DNA of 64,000 bases, taken from the NCBI RefSeq assembly GCF_001984175.1, contig NZ_MTQP01000051.1:90982-154981 (forward strand). Direction: 5' to 3'. The DNA comes from Saccharothrix sp. ALI-22-I (GTDB lineage Bacteria > Actinomycetota > Actinomycetes > Mycobacteriales > Pseudonocardiaceae). How positions within the stretch are numbered: position 1 is the first letter of the stretch; each line of letters begins with the position of its first letter. Below the pieces are notes generated by a model, which worked only from the letters and a program-made list of their open reading frames with translations, was not told where the DNA came from and did not search any database. A program made the position numbers and the translations under genes. Below, in pieces: positions 49,217 to 59,200 of the stretch.

Positions 49217-51934
49217 TCACCCGCGGGCTTCGAACGCCCGCGAGCCGCTGCCCGCCCGCTGGGACAGGCGGTGCGGCAGGTCCGCCCGGCTGCGCATGCC
49301 CAGCTTGCGGTAGACCCGGGTGAGGTGCTGCTCGACGGTGCTGACGGTGATGTAGAGGATGCCGCTGATCTCGCGGTTGGTGTGGCCCTTGGCGGCGAGT
49401 TCGGCCACGCGCAGCTCGGAGTCGCTCAAGGCGGGCCGCCCATCCCCGTCCTCCCAGTCGACGGGGATGGGCAGGGCGCCGGAGTAGGACGCCTTGGTCT
49501 CGTCCGCCGCGACCTGGGCCAGCGCGCGCGCCTCGCCGTGCTCGCCCAAGGCGTCGAGCGCGTCGCTGAGGTCGGACAGGGCACGGGCCAGTTCCACCCG
49601 GTCCCCAGCCCGCCGCAGGTGCCGCACCGCCTCGCGAAGCAGTCCCGGCCGCTCGGCGGGTTCGACGGTCGTCGCGAGGACCCGCAGCGCCGCGCCGCGG
49701 GTGCGGCGGTCCCCCGCCGGCAGCAGCATCTGCTCGCGGATCAGCTCACGGGCCGCGTCCGGGCGGCCCAGCGCCAGGTTGGCCTCGGCCAGACCGCACC
49801 GCCACGGGGCGAGCGCCGGCAGGTCGACGCCCCACTCGCGCATCCGGGTGCCGCAGTTCTGGAAGTCGCTGATCGCGGCGAGCACCCGTCCGGCGGCGAG
49901 GTTGCCGTTGCCGCGCGCGTGCAGGTAGCGCAGGCCGGCGACGGTGGCGAACATGGCGTCGGGCACGCGCAGCCGCATCACGTCGGCGACCACGCGGTGG
50001 CGGCCCAGCGCGGTGTTGGCGTCCAGCAGCACGGCCAGCGGATAGCCGATGGACAGGCCCCAGCCCTGGTGCGGCAGCAGGCCCAGCGCGGTCTCGGCAC
50101 GTGCGGCGGCCACCACCACCTCGCCGCGCCGCAGCTCGATGTCGGCCCGGACGACCTCCAGGATCGCCTGCCAGGTCACCGCGCCGCCGCGGTCGGCCTC
50201 GGCGGCGAGCCGGTCGCACCACCGCTCGGCCCGCTCGGGGCGCCCGCCGTGCACCAGGATCAGCAGCGCGGTGAGCACGACCTCCAGCGACATGTCGCCG
50301 AGCCGGCAGCTCCGCAGGATGTGCTCGGCGCTGGCGACGGCGTCGGGGTGGAACTCGGCGCTCCAGAACGTGCCCACGGCCTGCGCCGCCGCCACCCAGG
50401 GGTCCGCGTCGGCCACCACGTCGGAGGCCACCGCGGTCGCCGGGCCCAAGCCGTGGAACCACTGGCAGATGATCCGCAGCTCGGCCGCGCTCTGCGCGTC
50501 CAGCATGCCGGGGTTGTCCTCCAGCACGGCGAGCGCGCGCACGGCCGTGGCCTCGTCGCCGATCCACAGCGCGTGCTGCACGACGGTCATGGCGTCCCGA
50601 CCCCGCAACCGGCCCGCCCACATCGCCTCGTGCAGGGGTTCCATGTGCACGACGGCGGCGGCCGGGTTGACCCGCCACAGCGCCCGGACCAGGACGCTGG
50701 TGATGCCCAACTGCTCGTCCTGCTCGGCCATCGGCAGCGCGGGTTCGAGGTAGCGCACGGCGGCTGCCACGTCGTCGCCCATGAGCGCCTGCTCGGCGGC
50801 GATGCGCAGCACGGCGACCGGCCACCCGGGGGTCACCCGGTCGGCGGCCACGAGGTGGTCGGCGACCACGGCCGCCGCCGCGCCGCGCTGGTAGAGCAGT
50901 TCGGCGGCACGGGCGTGCAGCCGCGCCCGTTCAGCGCCCGGCGTGCCGTCGAGGACCGCCGACGCAGCGCCGGGGTGGCGGAAGCGGCCGTCGAGCAGCA
51001 GACCGGCTGCGGTGAGCACCTCGACCGCCTGCTCGACGGTCTCGGGGGTGGTGCCGGCTAATCGGCCCAGCAGGACCGGGGTCCGCTCCTCGCCCAGCAC
51101 GGCGACGGCGCGCGCGACCTCCGGCAACCCGGCCTCCCAGCGGTGCAGGCACTCCAGCACCACGCGCCCGAACGCGGGACCGACCCGTTCGGCGCCGGTC
51201 TCGTGCCCGGCCTCCAGGTCCTCGACCAGGGCGCGGACCAGCATCGGGTTGCCGCCGGTGAGGGTGTGCCAGGCGGTCGCCAGCGCGTCGGGGTCGGGCG
51301 CCCGGTCGCGCAGCAGGTCGGCTATCCCACCGGGCGACAGCGGGGCGAGTCGGATGCGGTGGTGCGGCCGGCGGGTCAGCTCGGCGTGGAACAGCGGCAG
51401 CGTCGGCTGCGGCTGCTCCCACTCGGCGAGCACGACGAGCACCCGCCCGGATCTCATCCGCCGGCGCAGGTAGAGGATGAATTGCAGCGAGGAGCTGTCG
51501 GCGAACTGCACGTCGTCCACGCACAGCACCACCGGGCGTTCCCGCGACAATTCGAGCAGAATTCCACACAATTCATGCACGAGCCGGACGTGGGAATGGT
51601 GGATGGTCCGCACGTCCGAACCGGGATCGTCCACGTTCACCGCGATCGGCGTGATGAGGTGGGAAACGCGGTCCGCTATTTCCGGCGGCAGCCCGGCGCC
51701 GTGGAACAACTGGTCGATGACCCCGGCCTGGAGGGAGCGCTCGGCGGGTGCCGCGGTGGCGGTCAACAGCATCGCGCCGGAGGTGGCGGCGTGCCGCTGG
51801 AACCGCTGCAGCAGTTCGGTCTTCCCGCTGGCCAGACCACCGCTGACCAGAGCGAGCCCACCCGCCCCCGCCGAGCACTCGGCGAGCAGGCCGGCCAGTT
51901 CGACGAAGGCGTCACCGTGGTCCGTCGGCACCAA
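49217..51934 (-). CDS. LuxR-family LAL regulator with a TTA codon
   Basis: The protein has 905 residues. It has an N-terminal AAA-type ATPase with Walker A GGLASGKT (32-39) and Walker B VVLCVDDVQFAD (about 135-146), a long helical middle, and a C-terminal LuxR HTH (ALSDSELRVAELAAKGHTNR, EISGILYITVSTVEQHLTRV, about 838-890). LAL proteins are usually pathway activators. Codon 292 is TTA (complement of 51059-51061), so translation may depend on the developmental bldA tRNA. The TTG at 51934 has GGAGGGAA upstream; the next codon, GTG, is an alternative. It precedes the C-methyltransferase and ketoreductase genes by 33 bp. Confidence 0.93.
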   Translation of the reverse strand: MVPTDHGDAFVELAGLLAECSAGAGGLALVSGGLASGKTELLQRFQRHAATSGAMLLTATAAPAERSLQAGVIDQLFHGAGLPPEIADRVSHLITPIAVNVDDPGSDVRTIHHSHVRLVHELCGILLELSRERPVVLCVDDVQFADSSSLQFILYLRRRMRSGRVLVVLAEWEQPQPTLPLFHAELTRRPHHRIRLAPLSPGGIADLLRDRAPDPDALATAWHTLTGGNPMLVRALVEDLEAGHETGAERVGPAFGRVVLECLHRWEAGLPEVARAVAVLGEERTPVLLGRLAGTTPETVEQAVEVLTAAGLLLDGRFRHPGAASAVLDGTPGAERARLHARAAELLYQRGAAAAVVADHLVAADRVTPGWPVAVLRIAAEQALMGDDVAAAVRYLEPALPMAEQDEQLGITSVLVRALWRVNPAAAVVHMEPLHEAMWAGRLRGRDAMTVVQHALWIGDEATAVRALAVLEDNPGMLDAQSAAELRIICQWFHGLGPATAVASDVVADADPWVAAAQAVGTFWSAEFHPDAVASAEHILRSCRLGDMSLEVVLTALLILVHGGRPERAERWCDRLAAEADRGGAVTWQAILEVVRADIELRRGEVVVAAARAETALGLLPHQGWGLSIGYPLAVLLDANTALGRHRVVADVMRLRVPDAMFATVAGLRYLHARGNGNLAAGRVLAAISDFQNCGTRMREWGVDLPALAPWRCGLAEANLALGRPDAARELIREQMLLPAGDRRTRGAALRVLATTVEPAERPGLLREAVRHLRRAGDRVELARALSDLSDALDALGEHGEARALAQVAADETKASYSGALPIPVDWEDGDGRPALSDSELRVAELAAKGHTNREISGILYITVSTVEQHLTRVYRKLGMRSRADLPHRLSQRAGSGSRAFEARG

Positions 51935-51999
51935 CTGTCCAGTTCCCTCCAGCGCAGCGACCGGTGGTCTTTTCGCGACAGCACTCCCTCGCGAGAGGC

Positions 52000-52027
52000 T
52001 TTATAGCACGGCTGGCGAGCTTGTCCA
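52000..52027 (-). promoter_or_regulatory. Predicted housekeeping-type promoter of the LAL gene
   Basis: On the minus strand TGGACA (complement of 52022-52027), a 16-bp spacer and TATAAA (complement of 52000-52005) form a good -35/-10 pair. This would give a leader of about 60 nt before the TTG at 51934. Confidence 0.55.
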
Positions 52028-52625
52028 CCAGCCCGAACCCCATTCTCCGAAAACGGCGGTCAACAGGTTCCGACAGGGCGGCACACCCTTCGGGACCACG
52101 CAATCCGAAATTCCGTCACATATGTCCGCGCAGTGGCGAACGGACCAACGGGGCATGGCCGAATCGCGGACCGGTCACACCGGCCGGGGGATGCCGCAGC
52201 ACAGTTCGGGAGAGGCTCCGCCACCTCGGTCGGGAGTGCGCCGGCCACGAGCCCGCGCCGACGACGAGCCCGGGCTCCACGGCGTCCGCGCCGGAACCCC
52301 GCCCCGGCGGAGCCCGAACGACCCCGCCGGACAACGACACCTCCGGCGGGGTTCCCCCGGAACCGGCGGAGGCATATACGACGGGGTGTCAGGAACACCG
52401 CATTATCGGTAAATCACCAACACGAATTGGACATATCCCCCGGAGCGGAGGTCCTCCCCGTGTGCACCGGCCGACCACTTCCCCCACCACCGAGCGACCA
52501 CCACTGCGTCGAAACCAAAGCCGAGACCCGGAAGACAGGAAACGCCAACCGCGTGTCCACCGCGCCATCCGCCGCACTCGCTGCGGCAACGACCCTGGCC
52601 GGACCTTCGGCAACCTCGACGCCAC
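52028..52625. other. Non-coding gap of about 600 bp, no gene seen
   Basis: It separates the biosynthetic cluster from the toxin locus. It is GC-rich and of low complexity around 52200-52370, with short AT-rich islands near 52120 and 52400-52430. Every frame gives composition typical of shadow ORFs. No terminator, RNA gene or remnant could be assigned. Confidence 0.4.
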
Positions 52626-53237
52626 TCATCTGTGGTTCGGCAGGGTCACTCGCAGCGCGGTTGCGGTCTTGTGCGTCCAGCTGAGCAGCCGTTCCAGTGC
52701 GGTCGTCGCCGCACCGCCGGTCAGCAGGGATCTGATCCCGTCGGCCCGGTCGACGACCTCTTCGACCCACGGGTATTCCGGCACCGTGTCGCAGACCTGG
52801 TCCAGCAGGCCCACGGCGGTGCCGTCCCCCCGGCCGAGGATCACCGTGGCGTAGGCGGCGGCCTCCAGCGAGCGCACGTTGCGTGCGTCGGCGGCGTCCG
52901 CGATGTGCTCCAGTGCTTCGGACTCACTGGGCACCGCCCGCAGCGCGGCTCGGATCGAGTCGGCTGACGGACCCCGCCTGATCTCCTCGTCGTCGACGGT
53001 GTCCAGCCTGGTGGAGAAGGACAGGTCGATGACGTCGGCAGGCACGAACAGCGGCATCCGGACGACCCAGAGGTACTCGCCGAGGCCGACGCCGGAGGCC
53101 TCGGCGAGCACTCCCGTCGCCGTCCAGGTGCGGTCCGTGCGGTAGCACAGCGAGCGGGAGAAACCCCACAGGTCCGCGCCGCCCGGCAAGTCGCGCAGCG
53201 CGGCGCGGACCGTCTTCTTCCACTCACCCGACTTCAC
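52626..53237 (-). CDS. Putative immunity protein for the RHS toxin
   Basis: I do not recognise the family of this 203-residue protein. It is soluble, slightly acidic and alpha/beta in feel, with EYLWVVRMPLFVPADVIDLS and a helical C-terminal half (EALEHIADAADARNVRSLEA, then AAYATVILGRGDG). The GTG start at 53237 overlaps the TGA of the large toxin gene (53234-53237), so it is translated right after it. In polymorphic toxin loci the gene directly downstream of the toxin tip normally encodes the cognate immunity protein. Function is inferred from position alone. Confidence 0.7.
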   Translation of the reverse strand: MKSGEWKKTVRAALRDLPGGADLWGFSRSLCYRTDRTWTATGVLAEASGVGLGEYLWVVRMPLFVPADVIDLSFSTRLDTVDDEEIRRGPSADSIRAALRAVPSESEALEHIADAADARNVRSLEAAAYATVILGRGDGTAVGLLDQVCDTVPEYPWVEEVVDRADGIRSLLTGGAATTALERLLSWTHKTATALRVTLPNHR

Positions 53238-56200
53238 GGGTTTATCTCCCGGATCGGGATGTTCTGGTACCCGCTGGGCAGATGGCTGCGGATCTGCGCG
53301 ATCCTCGACGGGGTGAGGGCGGCACTGCCCGTCTTGAGATCGAAGATCGCCGTGGGTGCGGCCTGCGTGCCTACCACGGCATCCATCCGAACGCTGCCCC
53401 TCGTGCCATAAGGAACCACCCTACCGTTGAGGTAGGACACCTCGGCATGCAGATCGGAGCGTCCGAGTGCACGGATCATGCGCGCGAATTCGGCGTGCAC
53501 CCTGGTCCCGTACACCGCCCCCTGGCCCTGGCCGACGGTTCTGGCGGACGCTGTGGCGAAGCCCTGCAACACCGTGTTGGGCGCCGCGGCCTGGGCCGCG
53601 CCGATGGCCGCCGCGGCACGCGTGCTGCTCCGACTGAGCAGCGCGGTCCCGCCACTGGCGATGATCGAGATGCCGGCATCGATGAGTTCGGCGTTCTCCC
53701 GGCTGACCCCGGCCGCCTGGATGGCCTGGCTCGTGTAGGTACTGGTCTCGTCACCCGTCCAGACCTGCCTGACCCCGGACCAGGCGACGTCGGCTCCGTG
53801 GGTCGCCACCGCCGCACCCACCACACCACCGACCACGGTCGGGGACGTGACCGTGCCGAAGATCACGCCACCGGCCGCCTCGGCGCCACCGCCGACCACC
53901 TTGACCACGCCGACGACCCGGTTCCACAACTTGGAGCTCTGGCCGGTCGGGTCGGTGAACTGGATCGGGTTGTTGTTGGCGTAGGTGTACGACGCGAGGT
54001 TGACCGGGGAGTAGACGCCGCCGTTGGTCTCACCGTCCAGGTAGGAGCCGAGGATGGGATCGGGCGACTGCCAGACGCTGGTGCGCGGGTTGTAGTAGCG
54101 CGCGCCGTAGTAGTAGAGCCCGGTCTCCTCGTCGAGCTCCTTGCCGCCGTACTGGTACGGCACCGGTGTGGGTTGGCCGGGGTGCTCGTTGACCCAGGTC
54201 TCACCGGAGGCGAAGTACTCGATGTGCTCGGTGAGGCCGGCGTGCTCGTCGGTGACGTAGCCGGACGATCCGAGGTGGTCGTTGTGGAAGTAGAAGACGT
54301 GGTTCTCGTAGCTGCTGTCCGGCTTGACGGTCTTGGTGAGCAACCGGGTCTCGCCGACGAAGACGTGCTTGTAGCCGGCGCCGTTGCGTTCGCTGAAGTT
54401 GCGGTTCGGGTAGATGTGCTGCGGCCCGGCGATCTTCACGACGCGGGTGCCCTGGTCGTCGTAGTAGTAGCGGACGGTGGCCGGCTGGCCGGGGCTGACG
54501 CAGACGCTCGGGTCCTGGGCGATGACCTGGTTGCGGTTGTGGTCCTGGTTGCAGGCGAGGCGGTTCTCCTCGTCCCAGACCATCTGCCGGCGCTTGCCCG
54601 GTGCCGGCGGCATGGTGTTGATCGTGTCGACCAGGTTGCCGTTGGCGTCGTAGCCCTGGTCGATCGGTCCGATCTTGCTCGGCGCGTGCGGCTTCGCGCC
54701 GGTGAACGCGTAGTCGTACTCGTAGCTGGTCTTGCGCTGCGGCTGCACGTTCGCCTGCGCGCCCACGGCCGAGGCCGAGAGCGACCCCGCATCGGCGGCA
54801 CCGAGCTTCGTGCTCGACAGCTGGTCGTCCAGCGGAGCGGTGAGCACCTCGTCCTCGGGCTCCTCGATCACCCCGAGCGGCGGGTACAGCCCTTCGTAGG
54901 GCACGGGCGCGGGTTCGGTGACCGGTTCGTCCGGTGTGGACACCGGCTCGCTGTCGGCGGTCGGCTTCTCGACCGCCGAGCCGGACAGGAACCCCTCCGA
55001 CCGCACCGACTCGGCCGAGTCGATCGACGCCGCCTGCTCCGCCGTCCCCGGGTTGACCACGATCTCGTGTCGCTGGTCCTTGGTCAGCACGTTGTGGATC
55101 GTGTCGTAGGACATGTCGAGCGAGTAGCGGTCGAGCTTGTTGTCGGCGTAGGTGTACTCACCGCGCGCCGAGGTCAACCGGTACAGGTCGTCGTAGGTGT
55201 AGGTCTGGGTGCTCGGCCCGCCGATCGGCTTGCCGTGCGGCAAGGCCACGTTGTTGCGCAGTTGAAGGATGTTGCCGATGTCGTCGTAGCTGTAGCTGAT
55301 GTCCTGGAACCGGTGTCCGTCGGGCAGCTGTGCCCGCAGGTTGGTCAGCTGCCGGTCGGCCGCGTCGTAGGTGTACGTGGTGCGCACGTCGGTGCCGGTG
55401 TCGGTGAGCAGCTTCTGGTTGAACTTGTCGTAGTCCTGGCGTGCCAGGTAGGTGTAGTCGAACTCGCCCTTGTGGCCGGTGGCGCGGTTGACCAGGCCGC
55501 CGGTGTCGTAGGTGTAGGTGAGCACCTCGCCGTCCGGGTAGGTCAGGTCCAGCACCCGGTTGAACGAGTCGTAGCGGTAGGAGGTGGTGTACGTGCGGGC
55601 CGGGCCGTTGAGGATCGACGTCGGCACGGTCCGCGTCTCGCGGACCTGCTCACCGAGCGGGCCGTAGGCGCGGGTCGCGGTGCCCGCCCCGTCGGTCACC
55701 CGGATCACCCTGTCGGCGCCGTTGTCCGCGGCGCCGGGTGCGCCGTAGGTGTAGGTGACGTTGTTGCCGGTGAACGTGGGGTAGCGGATCGCCGCGAGGC
55801 GGTTGAACTGGTAGTCGTACTCGATCGCCCGGTTGGCCGCGCGCAGCTTCGAGGTGATCTTCTGGGTGATGTTGTCCGCCAGGTCGTAGCGGGTCTCGGT
55901 CCGCCCCGAATCGGGGTTGTCGATCACCGTGCGCCGACCGAGGTTGTCGTAGGCGGTGGTCGTGGTGTTGTCGCGGTCGTCGATCGCGGCGGTGATCTTG
56001 CCCATCGCGTCGTAGCGGTAGCTGGTCCAGATGACCGGCTGCCCACCGACCGGGTTGAACTCCTTCACCGAGGTGGTGAGGTCGCGGACGTCCGAGTAGG
56101 TGCGCCGCTGCTTGCCGTTCGCGTCCGTGGTGACCAGCTCGAACTGCGTGGTGGCGGTGCGGTCCGGTCCGAAGCCGTACGCGTGCGAGGTCGAGGTCAG

Positions 56201-59200
56201 GTCCGGCAGGACCGTGCGGGTGGTGCGGTCCAGCACGTCGTAAGACGTGCGGGTGGGCGTCACGGCGTCGTAGGTCGGGTTGAACGTGGTGTTCGCCCCG
56301 CTCTTCGGCTCGGTGACCGGGTAGGAGGATTCGACCGCACGGCCGAGGAGGTCCACCTTCTGGCGACCGGTCACGGTCATGACCGGCTCCGGCCCCGCAC
56401 CCGCGGCCGTGGCCACCGACGCGTCCTTCTTGATCTGCAACACGCGCTTCACGCCGTCGATGAACGTGATCGTGTCGATGGTGTCGTCTCGCACGCCGTC
56501 CGCGGCGCGGTCCACGTGGCGGGTGACCGCATAGGGCACCACCGCTTCCGGGTGGTACTCGAAGTCGATCGTGTACCGGTTCTCCGGGATCTCGTACGGC
56601 CCGGTGACGCTGTCGACCCGGCCGACCGGGTCGTAGCTGCGCCGGATCTGCTGGTTGTTCTTGTCGGTCTGGCTGGTCGGCAGGGCGAACCGCAGGTCGT
56701 GCGTGGACGTGGACCGGTAACCGAAGCTGTCGGTGACCGACTCGGCGTGCACGCCGACGACCGTGTCGTAGCCGTAGTCGACCCGGTAGCGCTGACCGTG
56801 CTTGGTGACCGGATCGGTGACCGAGGCGATGTTGCCGTTCGGGAGGTACGTCAGGTCGGTCACCGCGGCCGAGTTGTCGGCCAGGTACTTGCGCACCTGG
56901 GTCACGTTCGCCGTCGCGCAGTCCACAGTGGCCTCACGACGGCGCATCAGCGTGCCGCCGTTGGTCTCCCGCACCGACGTGCCGACACCGACGATGTGCT
57001 TGGCGCGGCAGGACGGGTCGTCCGAGGAATAGCCGAACACACCGTCCAGGTCGTCCGCGGCACCCGCGTCCGCCCGGTCGACCGAGCGGCTCAGGTTGCC
57101 GTACTCGTCGTAGGCCATTTCCACCGAGGTGGACTTGCCCGCGGCGGCTTGGCCTTCGTAGAAGTTGCGCTCGGTGCGGACGAGCTGCGGGAACACCGTC
57201 GCGGTCGGGCTGCCGGCGTCGGCCGGCGCGCCGGTCGCGACGTCGCGCAGCTGGTAGGTGTTCACCACGTCGGTGAACCGGCGGCCGACCGCGTCGGTGG
57301 TGGTCTGCTTCGCGAGCAGGCCGCGGGTGTAGAAGCTGTCGGTGCGGTACTCGTTGGTCAGTGACCGGTACAGCGCGTCCCCGTTGCCCGGGTCGCGGTC
57401 TTCGCTGACCACCGTGCCGTAGCCGTAGAACTCGCGCTCGAAGCGGTCGTACTTGCCGTTGTCGTAGCGGAACGTGGCGAGCCGGATGTCCTCGCCGTCG
57501 CCGGTGTGGCCGTCGAACAGCGCGGAGCGGGACAGCACCCAGCGCGAGTCGGGCTGGTCGTAGGTGTTGCCGTCGCGGGCGTAGTCGAGGTCGATGCGGC
57601 CGCCCATGGGTCGGTTGACCTGCTTGAGCAGGTTGGTGCGGCCGGTGCGGTTCTCCGCCACGACCAGCTCGTCGTCCTCCGCGGAGCGCACGTGGTCGGT
57701 GTAGCCGTCGCCGTTGACGTCGCGCAGCGCCAGCTCGGTGCGGCCGACACCGGTGGAGGCGTCCGCGCCCGGGTTGAACACGATGCAGCCGAACACGAAG
57801 CAGAAGCCGAAGGTGAAGTACACCCCGCCGCCGAAGTTGGCGTTGACGTCCGCGTTCACCCCGTCGAGGCTGCCCCGGAACGGGGTCGGCGCGTTGAACC
57901 CGCTACCGGTGTTGATCGCCACCATCACCGGGCTGCCGGCGAACACCCGGTCTGTCAGGCCGTCACCGTTCATGTCCATCAGCGACGCGTCCGCGCTGCC
58001 GGTCCCGGTCGAGGCGGACACGCCGCCGGCGAAGCCGTAGTAGTCGGTGTTGAACCCCAGGTTCACGCCGGCGTTCTCGGTCTCGCCGGTGTTCACCGGT
58101 CCGCCCGGCCACGGCTCGCGCGCGGCGAAGGTGTAGCCGAGGTTCAGCGCGGCGTCACCGTTGGCGTAGACCTTGTCCGGCAGGTTGTCGCCGTTGATGT
58201 CGACCAGGTCGTGCCTGGTCTCCGATTCGCCGCCGCCGAGATTGCCGCCGATGCCCAGCGCCGGCATCTCCGACCCGGCCTGGCTGGTGTTCGCGGTGCC
58301 TCGCCCCGATGGCACATCGGTTCCGCGCGCGGTACCGCCGGTGCGCGCCGGGCTACCCGCGCTGGCCGACACGGAGTACGCCTCCGAGTCGGACTCGCGG
58401 ACGTTGCCGCCGACGCTGCCCCTGGTGTCGCCGAGGCCGCCGGTCATGTCGGAGTACTGCACCCCACCGGAGCCGACCACGTCGGGGTAACGGTCGCCGT
58501 TCAGGTCCAGGAAGTCCACTGTGGACTCGGCGTCGCCCTTGGCCAGGCTGCCGCCCAACGGCCCGACACCGAACGTGGTGGAGATCTGCTCGGTGCTGCC
58601 GCGTCGCGACACCGCGCTCGCACCCGCGAAGTCCGCGTCGCTCGCCACGTCGATCGTGTCGGTGCCCAGCCGCGAGCTGGACGCGCCAGCCGCGGCAACC
58701 CAGGTGTTGGCGTCCGAGCCGGCCCAGCGCTGCTCGCCCGGCGTCGGCGCGAGCACCACGATCTTCGGCGCGGTCACGGTCGGGTTCGCGGTGAACCCCG
58801 GCAGGTCGTCCTCGGTCGGGCCGTCCGGCAACCGGTCGCGGAAGTCCTCGTCGATGACCAGGTCGGACTGCGCGATCGGCTGCGCAGCCCGCTCGCGGTT
58901 GCCCTGGTAGCCGATCGCGCCCCAACCGCGGTACGGCTGCGCGAACGCGCCCTGCTGCGCCGCGGTGTGCACCGCGGTCGGCACCGCGGCCGCGTCCACG
59001 GTCGCCGAGTGCGACGCGACCTTGGCGAGCAGTGCGGTGTCGGTCGAGGAGAAGTCGAAGAACAGCTCGTCGCCCGCGGTCACGGGCACCGACAGCGCCG
59101 GGATCGCCTGCACCACGCCGTCGGTGACCTGAACGATTTGCTTGCCGAGCAGCGCGCCGCGCTTCTTGACGGTGAACACCACCCGCGAGTCGGTCTCCGC

